From: Limosilactobacillus equigenerosi DSM 18793 = JCM 14505 | Lineage (GTDB): Bacteria > Bacillota > Bacilli > Lactobacillales > Lactobacillaceae | Assembly: GCF_001311375.1 (NCBI RefSeq) | Contig: NZ_BBAS01000001.1 | Span: 1-64,000, forward strand | Length of the DNA: 64,000 bases | Direction: 5' to 3' | In this document: positions 57,838-64,000 of the stretch, piece after piece | Layout of the letters: each line of letters begins with the position of its first letter | Numbering within the stretch: the stretch's first letter is position 1 | The notes under the pieces: generated by a model | The model's database searches: none | Told to the model about the DNA's origin: nothing | The model's input: only the letters and a program-made list of their open reading frames with translations | Position numbers and translations under genes: made by a program

Positions 57838-60207
57838 TTATCGTGTCACGTTTTGGCGAATTTCGGACTTCATAAAGAGTCGCGTTACTTCGTATTCAAT
57901 ATCCGTGATCATTTGTTCAAACATTTGATAACCGGCCATTTGGTATTCAACCAATGGGTTCCGTTGACCGTAACCCCGAAGTCCAACTGATTGCCGGAAT
58001 TGATCCATGGCATCGATGTGTTCCGTCCACCGTGAATCAACAACCCGTAAAATAACAACTTTTTCAAATTCCAACATTTGGCTCGCGTCATAAAGTTGGT
58101 CGCGTTTTTCTTCGACCCCTTGGTGAGCCAAGTTCATAATAAAGTCGTACATCTTATCAGCTGACTTGCCCGTTAAATCAGCCACACTAATTTGATCTGG
58201 TTTAGCAATCACTTCAGTTGCAAATTCAACAATCTTGTCTAATTCCCATTCTTTTTGGGAACCTAACGTGTGTTGATCGATTGCCCGCCGAACGGTCCGT
58301 TCAATCATTGGCATTAAGACGTCATCTAAGGATTCCGTTTCCGTAATCACTTGTTGCCGTTCACCATAAATGATTTCCCGTTGTTCCCGCATCACGTCAT
58401 CGTATTGCAAGACATTCTTCCGGGAGTCATAGTTGTTCCCTTCGACCCGCTTTTGAGCTGATTCAACTTGACGGGTTAAGAAGCGACTCTTGATAACCAC
58501 ATCTTCGTCATCAGGGTCAACTTGCATCCGTTCCAAGAAGGCCTTAATCCGGTCCCCCCCAAAGCGTTTCATCAAATCATCTTCTAATGAAAGATAGAAT
58601 TGGGATAAACCAGGATCCCCTTGCCGACCCGACCGGCCCCGGAGTTGGTTATCAATCCGGCGACTTTCATGCCGTTCGGTCCCGAGCACGGCTAACCCGC
58701 CTAATTCACGTACGCCGGGTCCTAACTTAATGTCAGTTCCCCGTCCGGCCATGTTAGTCGCAATCGTAACGGCACCAACTTGCCCCGCGTTCTTCACGAT
58801 TTCAGCTTCCTTAGCATGGTTCTTGGCGTTTAAGACGACGTGTGGAATGTTTTGTTCATCTAACAAGTGCGATAAGTATTCTGACGTTTCGACAGCGACG
58901 GTCCCGACTAAGATTGGTTGGCCCTTCGCGTGGAGTTCGACGATCTTGCGCACGACGGCATGGAACTTACTTTCTAACGTTGGGTATAAGATGTCAGGTT
59001 CATCTTTCCGCGCAATTGGTCGGTTCGTTGGAATGGAAATCGTGTCCATGTTGTAGATTTCCCGGAATTCTTCCATTTCCGTCCGCGCCGTCCCAGTCAT
59101 CCCCGATAACTTGTTGTACATCCGGAATAAGTTTTGGTACGTGATGTTGGCCATCGTCTTGTTTTCTTCTTGGATTTCAACGTTTTCCTTGGCTTCGATT
59201 GCTTGGTGCAACCCATCAGAGAACCGCCGACCATCCATCACCCGTCCGGTAAATGAATCCACGATTAAGACTTCGCCATCGCGAACCACGTAATCACGGT
59301 CAATTAACATAATGTAATTAGCGCGCAAGGCTTGGTCCAAGTGGTGCGTTAAGGCCGTGTTATCAATATCATACAAGTTGTCTAAGTTGAAATATTGTTC
59401 GGCCTTCTTAATCCCTTCATCCGTCAACGCCACCGTCTTAGATTCAAGATCAATCGTGTAATCATCGTCTTCTTTTAATTGCTTCACTAAGCGATCGGCT
59501 TGGTGATACAACTGTGACGTGCCAGTACCGGGACCCGAAATAATCAATGGCGTCCGGGCTTCGTCAATCAAGATGGAGTCTACTTCGTCGATAATCGCAA
59601 AGTTAAGGCCCCGTTGGACTTGATCTTCTTGATAAACGGCCATGTTATCCCGTAAGTAATCAAACCCAATTTCACTGTTGGTGGAATATAAAATATCCTT
59701 TTGGTAGGCTTCTCGCTTTTCATCCGGCGTCTTTTCGGCCCCGTTGACCCCAACCGAAAGACCCAACCAGTTATAAAGTTGGCCCATTTCGGCCGCATCC
59801 CGTTCGGATAAGTATTCGTTAACGGTAATCACGTGAACTCCCCGACCGGCGAGAGCATTTAAGTAAACCGGCATCGTGGCTGTTAACGTCTTCCCTTCCC
59901 CGGTTTTCATTTCCGCAATGTTCCCACCATGGAGCACAATCCCCCCCATGATTTGGACGTGGAATGGGTATAATCCCAAGACCCGCTTCGCCCCTTCTCG
60001 CGCTACCGCAAAGGCTTCGGGTAAAATATCATCTAACGTTTTTCCGGCGGCTAATTCCGCTTTTAAGGCCGGCGTTTTTGCTTGTAATTCTTCATCCGTT
60101 AAAGCGGCCATTTCATCGGCTAATGCTTCAACGCATTTGGCTAATCGTGAAATCCGCCGCAATTCACGGCGGTCACTTTCGACCCACTTTTTCAGTACGT
60201 TCACCAT
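57838..60207 (-). CDS. secA: preprotein translocase ATPase SecA
   Basis: The 789-residue motor drives proteins through SecYEG. DEAD-type motifs are [20 protein letters not shown] (Walker A) near residue 95, [21 protein letters not shown] near residue 205, the preprotein cross-linking region after it, and [16 protein letters not shown] near residue 490, with [19 protein letters not shown]. It ends [13 protein letters not shown] without a zinc-binding tail, as in many lactobacilli. I use ATG at 60207 ([16 protein letters not shown]) after GGAGAAAGG. It is intact over 2.4 kb. Confidence 0.97.
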   Translation of the reverse strand: MVNVLKKWVESDRRELRRISRLAKCVEALADEMAALTDEELQAKTPALKAELAAGKTLDDILPEAFAVAREGAKRVLGLYPFHVQIMGGIVLHGGNIAEMKTGEGKTLTATMPVYLNALAGRGVHVITVNEYLSERDAAEMGQLYNWLGLSVGVNGAEKTPDEKREAYQKDILYSTNSEIGFDYLRDNMAVYQEDQVQRGLNFAIIDEVDSILIDEARTPLIISGPGTGTSQLYHQADRLVKQLKEDDDYTIDLESKTVALTDEGIKKAEQYFNLDNLYDIDNTALTHHLDQALRANYIMLIDRDYVVRDGEVLIVDSFTGRVMDGRRFSDGLHQAIEAKENVEIQEENKTMANITYQNLFRMYNKLSGMTGTARTEMEEFREIYNMDTISIPTNRPIARKDEPDILYPTLESKFHAVVRKIVELHAKGQPILVGTVAVETSEYLSHLLDEQNIPHVVLNAKNHAKEAEIVKNAGQVGAVTIATNMAGRGTDIKLGPGVRELGGLAVLGTERHESRRIDNQLRGRSGRQGDPGLSQFYLSLEDDLMKRFGGDRIKAFLERMQVDPDDEDVVIKSRFLTRQVESAQKRVEGNNYDSRKNVLQYDDVMREQREIIYGERQQVITETESLDDVLMPMIERTVRRAIDQHTLGSQKEWELDKIVEFATEVIAKPDQISVADLTGKSADKMYDFIMNLAHQGVEEKRDQLYDASQMLEFEKVVILRVVDSRWTEHIDAMDQFRQSVGLRGYGQRNPLVEYQMAGYQMFEQMITDIEYEVTRLFMKSEIRQNVTR

Positions 60208-60317
60208 GTGTAATCCTTTCTCCTTCAATGTGATTTTATAATTAATAAACTGATTATTATCACAAAATCTTCAATCTCTAATATTTTATCATGAAACCCC
60301 AATTTATCCAACGTAAA

Positions 60318-60355
60318 ACAACGGTACCAAGCGGATTTTACCGCCCGGTACCGTT
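60318..60355 (-). terminator. terminator of rex
   Basis: AACGGTACCGGGCGG pairs with CCGCTTGGTACCGTT around a short loop on the minus strand. The T-tract is weak. Confidence 0.6.
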
Positions 60356-60361
60356 GCGTTG

Positions 60362-61000
60362 TTAAGCTTGATTTTGGGTACTTTCAATAAAGTAAATCAA
60401 GGTTTGTAATTCATTCGTTAAATCAATGTTTTGCACTTGTACACCCTTCGGAACCGATAACCGGACCGGCGTAAAGTTCAAAATTCCCCGGATCCCAACC
60501 GAAACTAACTCATCCGTCACGGCTTGGGCTTGATCGCCAGGCACCGTTAAAATTACGGCATCAAGGCGTTGATCCTTGATTTGTTGCTTCATATCGGCCA
60601 CCGGATAAACCGGAATCCCACTTTGAATCGTATTTGCCAATTCAGGCTTGGGATCAAAAGCACAACTAATCCGTAAGTTGGTATTTTGGTGGAAGTTGTA
60701 ATTCATCAACGCCCGACCAATGTTCCCGACCCCAACTAAAGCAATGCTCGTCAATTGATCTTGATTCAGCACCCCTTTAAAGAATTCGAGTAATTTTTCA
60801 ACATCATATCCATAACCACGCTTCCCTAACTCACCAAAATATGAAAAGTCACGTCGGATGGTTGCCGAATCCACTTGAACAGCCTCGGATAATTCAGTTG
60901 ATGATACTCGCCGCTTGTTGGCGTTTAACAAAATATTTAAATAACGATAATATACCGGTAACCGCTTTGCTGTGGCCCGGGGAATTTTCCGTTCTGCCAT
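60362..61000 (-). CDS. rex: redox-sensing transcriptional repressor Rex
   Basis: Rex senses the NADH/NAD+ ratio and represses fermentative genes. The N-terminal winged helix is [19 protein letters not shown], then [40 protein letters not shown]; the Rossmann NADH domain has [16 protein letters not shown] near residue 90 and [14 protein letters not shown] near residue 180. The start MAERKIP at 61000 follows GGGAGATCC; the frame is open to 61018. A Rex-like site lies 56 bp upstream. About 212 residues is normal. Confidence 0.96.
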   Translation of the reverse strand: MAERKIPRATAKRLPVYYRYLNILLNANKRRVSSTELSEAVQVDSATIRRDFSYFGELGKRGYGYDVEKLLEFFKGVLNQDQLTSIALVGVGNIGRALMNYNFHQNTNLRISCAFDPKPELANTIQSGIPVYPVADMKQQIKDQRLDAVILTVPGDQAQAVTDELVSVGIRGILNFTPVRLSVPKGVQVQNIDLTNELQTLIYFIESTQNQA

Positions 61001-61055
61001 GTTTCTTGGATCTCCCATTTTTAGTCTGGTATCATCATACCAAGTTTTAGCGAGT

Positions 61056-61074
61056 TTGTGAAATGTTTTTCATA
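61056..61074. promoter_or_regulatory. possible Rex operator between rex and the ABC-F gene
   Basis: TTGTGAAATGTTTTTCATA resembles the Rex box TTGTGAAnnnnTTCACAA, with a perfect left half and a weaker right half. It lies between the divergent genes and may serve autoregulation. Confidence 0.4.
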
Positions 61075-61160
61075 GTAAATCGGTTCTATTATTGCTTTTG
61101 CCCTTTATATGATAAAATCATACCGAGACAAATTTAACCTATTAAATAAACGAGGCTAGT

Positions 61161-63090
61161 ATGTTACTTTTACAAACGCAAAATGTATTACGTCGCTTTG
61201 GAGCCGACGTTTTATTTCACAAAATCAATCTCCAAGTTAATGAACACGATCGGATTGCCCTAGTTGGCCGGAATGGAGCCGGAAAGACGACGTTGTTAAA
61301 AATGATTGCTGGGATTACCACCCCCGATGAAGGGACGATTTCAACCAGCAAGAATCTCTCCATTGGCTACCTCGCCCAAGACCAAGGCCTTGATAGCCAA
61401 CACTCAATTTGGGCCGAACTTGATAGCGTCTTCGCTGATTTACATACTTTAGAAACCCAAATCCATACTTTCGAACACCAATTAGCGCAACTCACCCCCG
61501 GCACGCCGGATTACGACCTAATTTCGAAGCAATATGACCGCGCCCAACATGATTTTCAAGCCCGCGGTGGGTTTGAAATTAACTCCAAGCTCCGCGGTAT
61601 GTTAACCGGCTTCGGCTTTGGCCCCGAAATGGATGACCAACCCATCACCGCCCTATCAGGAGGGCAAAAAAACTAAGTTGGCCCTCTCCAAAATCTTATT
61701 ACAACAGCCGGACTTATTAATTTTGGATGAACCGACGAACCACTTGGATATGGACGTATTAAGTTGGTTAGAAGACTACTTAAAAGGCTATCCCGGCGCC
61801 TTACTCGTCGTTTCCCACGACCGGTACTTCTTAGACCGGATTGTCACCAAAGTCTATGACTTAGACCAAGGTACCTTACGTCACTACACCGGGAATTATT
61901 CCCAATTCGTTAATCATAAAGCGCAATGGTTAGCTAGTGAAATGAAACACTATGATCAACAACAAAAAGAAATTGCCAAGTTAGAAGACTTCGTTAACCG
62001 GAATTTGGTCCGGGCTTCGACCACCAAACGGGCCCAAGCCCGGCGGAAACAACTCGATAAAATGGAAAAGATGGACCGGCCAATGACCGATGACCAATCG
62101 ATCCACTTCAGCTTCCATAGTGAATATCCAAGCGGGAATGAAGTCTTAACCGTGACGGATTTAAAAATTGGTTATGATGAAATGACCGTCGCCGGTCCCT
62201 TTAGTTTTGAAGAACGCCAAGGGCAACGGCTCGGCATCATCGGGCCCAACGGAATTGGGAAATCGACCCTATTAAAAACTATTTTAGGCCAATTACCACC
62301 GATTACCGGGACCATTAAACTCGGCGCTAACTTACAAATTGGGTACTACGACCAAGAGCAACAACAGCTCCACCCGGATAAAACGGTCCTTGATGAGGTC
62401 TGGGATGAACATCCAGAAATCGACGAAACCGAAATTCGAACCTTATTAGGGAGTTTCTTGTTCACCGGTGAGGATGTCTTTAAACTCGTCAAAGACTTAA
62501 GCGGGGGGCAAAAAGCACGGTTAGAATTAACCAAACTTTCCTTTAACCCGATGAATTACTTAATCCTTGATGAACCGACCAACCACTTGGATATTGACAG
62601 TCGGGAAGTCTTAGAAACCGCGATTAATGAATTTGATGGTACCGTCTTGTTTGTTTCCCATGACCGGTACTTCATTAATCAAGTGGCCACTCATATCTTA
62701 GCCGTCAACCCTGATCACGCCACCGTTTACCCCGGCAATTACGATGATTACTTAGCCGCCACGGCCCCAACTGCTAGTGATACCCCAACTACTAACAGTC
62801 AAAAAGCGCCAAGTAATCAACAACAGGCTTATCAACAATCCAAAGAAGTGCAACGGGCACGACGGAAAATTCAACGCCAAGTCGATGACATCGAACAACA
62901 AATGGAAGGCCTCGAAACCAAGGTCAACGAAATTCAGGCCGAGATGAACCGACCGGAATTAGCCGCGGATATTGGCAAGCTAACTGATTTGCAAAAAGAT
63001 TTAGACGCCACCCAAGCCCAACTTGAAGAAGTCGAACTCGCTTGGGCCAGCGCCGCCGAAGAATTAGAAACCTTTGATCAAGAAAATTAA
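61161..63090 (+). CDS. ABC-F family ATPase, frame broken once
   Basis: The protein has two ATP-binding cassettes without membrane helices, the ABC-F layout (ribosome-associated translation factors or antibiotic protection). Motifs: IALVGRNGAGKTTLLKMIAG and [33 protein letters not shown] in the first half, then LGIIGPNGIGKSTLLKTILG and [33 protein letters not shown] in the second. A coiled-coil C-terminal domain (QRARRKIQRQVDDIEQQMEG) follows, as in YdiF/YfmR/Uup-like members. The frame breaks at A7 (61666-61672), where six restore GGQKTKLAL. Mended length about 642 residues. It starts a plus-strand gene divergent to rex. Confidence 0.92.
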
Positions 63091-63094
63091 CGTT

Positions 63095-63137
63095 TAAAAA
63101 AAAGTCGGACCTGCATCCATTGCAAGTCCGACTTTTT
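63095..63137. terminator. bidirectional terminator between the ABC-F gene and birA
   Basis: AAAAAGTCGGACCTGCA pairs with TGCAAGTCCGACTTTTT. A- and T-tracts flank it on both strands. Confidence 0.8.
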
Positions 63138-64000
63138 AGTTTGTAAGCTTAACCTTGACCACTTCTCCGGCCCCGTAAGCTTTCACGCCCGTCTGGGTAG
63201 CTACTTGTAAGGCATATTGATCACCAATTCCTTGCACCGTTCCAGTTACTAATTGCTGGCCATATTGTAAGGTCACTTGTTTTCCAATTAGCCATTGCCG
63301 GTGCCGATACGCCGTGAGCCACCGCTCATCACGATAAGTCGTTAACACCGTCGGCCAGCGCTTTAACAGTCGTTGTACCAATTGATTCCGATCAACGGTT
63401 TGGGTCGTAATCCCCGTCGCCCGGTCCGCAATTTCAACCGGCCACTCACTCGGATTTAAATTAATCCCAATCCCTACAATCACTTTAGGTGGTTGTGGCG
63501 TATCAAGCGCTTGCCAGCCTTCCGTTAAAATCCCCGCCACTTTACGATTATGTAAATACAAATCATTGACCCACTTAATCTCGATTTTTTCGCTTGGCAC
63601 CAAGCGTTGGATTTCTTCACTGACCATCACCGCCACGGCCCCCGTTAAGAACCCAGCGGCGTCGGGGGTCCAATCTACGGGCAGTGGACTGACAATGCTT
63701 AAATACACCCCCGTTTGCGCGGGCGAATAAAATTCCCGGCCCCGCCGGCCATAGCCCGCGGTTTGATGATTGGCAATCACGGCTATCAAGTCCTTCACTG
63801 CGGCACTAGCTAATTGACGCGCGCGATCTTGGGTCGAACCCAGCGTCTCCCAGACTTCTAATTGCCAGTCCGTTGCCAAACCAGCTTGAATCAAGGCAGC
63901 ATTCAATTGCGTTGTCCGTTCAAAGCGATAGCCTAATTTGGGGTGGCTCGCAATCGTAGTCCCCGTTGCTTTTAACTGTTGAATTGCTCGGGCAACGCCA
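63136..64000 (-). CDS. birA: biotin-[acetyl-CoA-carboxylase] ligase / biotin repressor (5' end outside the window)
   Basis: BirA attaches biotin to carboxylase subunits and often represses biotin genes. The visible N-terminus is the end of an HTH_11 domain (AIQQLKATGTTIASHPKLGYRF), so the bifunctional form is present. The ligase domain has ETLGSTQDRARQL, the biotin-binding ANHQTAGYGRRGREFYSP near the middle, IKWVNDLYLHNRKVAGILTE, and a closing SH3-like C-terminal domain (LQYGQQLVTGTVQGIGDQYALQV). The frame is open to position 64000, so the first residues of the HTH lie beyond the window. Confidence 0.94.
   Translation of the reverse strand, partial: GVARAIQQLKATGTTIASHPKLGYRFERTTQLNAALIQAGLATDWQLEVWETLGSTQDRARQLASAAVKDLIAVIANHQTAGYGRRGREFYSPAQTGVYLSIVSPLPVDWTPDAAGFLTGAVAVMVSEEIQRLVPSEKIEIKWVNDLYLHNRKVAGILTEGWQALDTPQPPKVIVGIGINLNPSEWPVEIADRATGITTQTVDRNQLVQRLLKRWPTVLTTYRDERWLTAYRHRQWLIGKQVTLQYGQQLVTGTVQGIGDQYALQVATQTGVKAYGAGEVVKVKLTN

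Overview
The window is chromosomal DNA from a low-to-mid GC Gram-positive lactic acid bacterium of the family Lactobacillaceae. The gene blocks are classic for that group: cdaA-cdaR-glmM-glmS, secG-rnr-smpB, rapZ-yvcK-whiA, uvrB-uvrA, pspC-hprK-lgt-gpsA-galU, secA-prfB, gap/pgk/eno. An LPXTG surface protein and a tmRNA tag ending in SYALAA agree with it. Several proteins look like the heterofermentative Leuconostoc/Weissella branch, and neither tpiA nor cggR lies in the glycolytic cluster, but I cannot fix the genus from sequence alone.

Layout. 0.2-5.3 kb: pgi, a CcpA-type-site glucose uptake permease, and an OmpR/HisK two-component system. 5.4-7.5 kb: ssrA (tmRNA), a short degraded island-like stretch, then a membrane protein/XRE regulator pair under a strong palindromic operator. 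7.5-16 kb: a candidate tyrosine leader-peptide attenuator in front of an NhaC-type antiporter, an ABM-domain protein, a PEP-carboxykinase-like P-loop protein, a zinc-ribbon protein, glycerate kinase, a HAD hydrolase and an OatA-like acyltransferase. 16-22 kb: amino-sugar and cell-wall control (glmS, glmM, cdaR, cdaA, murB). 22-29.6 kb: exonuclease, GNAT, tsaE, pta, ung, smpB, rnr, secG. 29.6-39.2 kb: ClC transporter, amino acid permease, guaC, eno, pgk, gap, a small basic protein, clpP. 39.2-41.3 kb: tRNA-Arg(CCG), tRNA-Leu(CAG) and a His/Asn/Gln-rich wall-anchored protein. 41.5-61 kb: a long block of housekeeping genes, nearly all on the minus strand. 61-64 kb: an ABC-F ATPase and birA, which runs off the window.

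Two things stand out. First, a family of ~120-nt, almost fully self-complementary hairpin elements sits directly between a stop codon and a terminator, always in the same orientation as the upstream gene (after the glcU-like gene and after smpB; a related pair follows pgk). Copies differ in sequence, but their arms change in compensating pairs, so the fold seems to be conserved. Second, about twenty otherwise normal genes, many of them essential (prfB, uvrA, uvrB, galU, whiA, rapZ, clpP), carry one or more single-base frameshifts. These fall almost entirely in homopolymers: A/T runs of six read as seven, and short G/C runs are one base short. That pattern points to consensus errors in the assembly rather than real gene decay. 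I therefore give each such gene as one full-length locus and state where the frame breaks. The +1 shift of prfB is the exception: it carries the canonical programmed frameshift signal.
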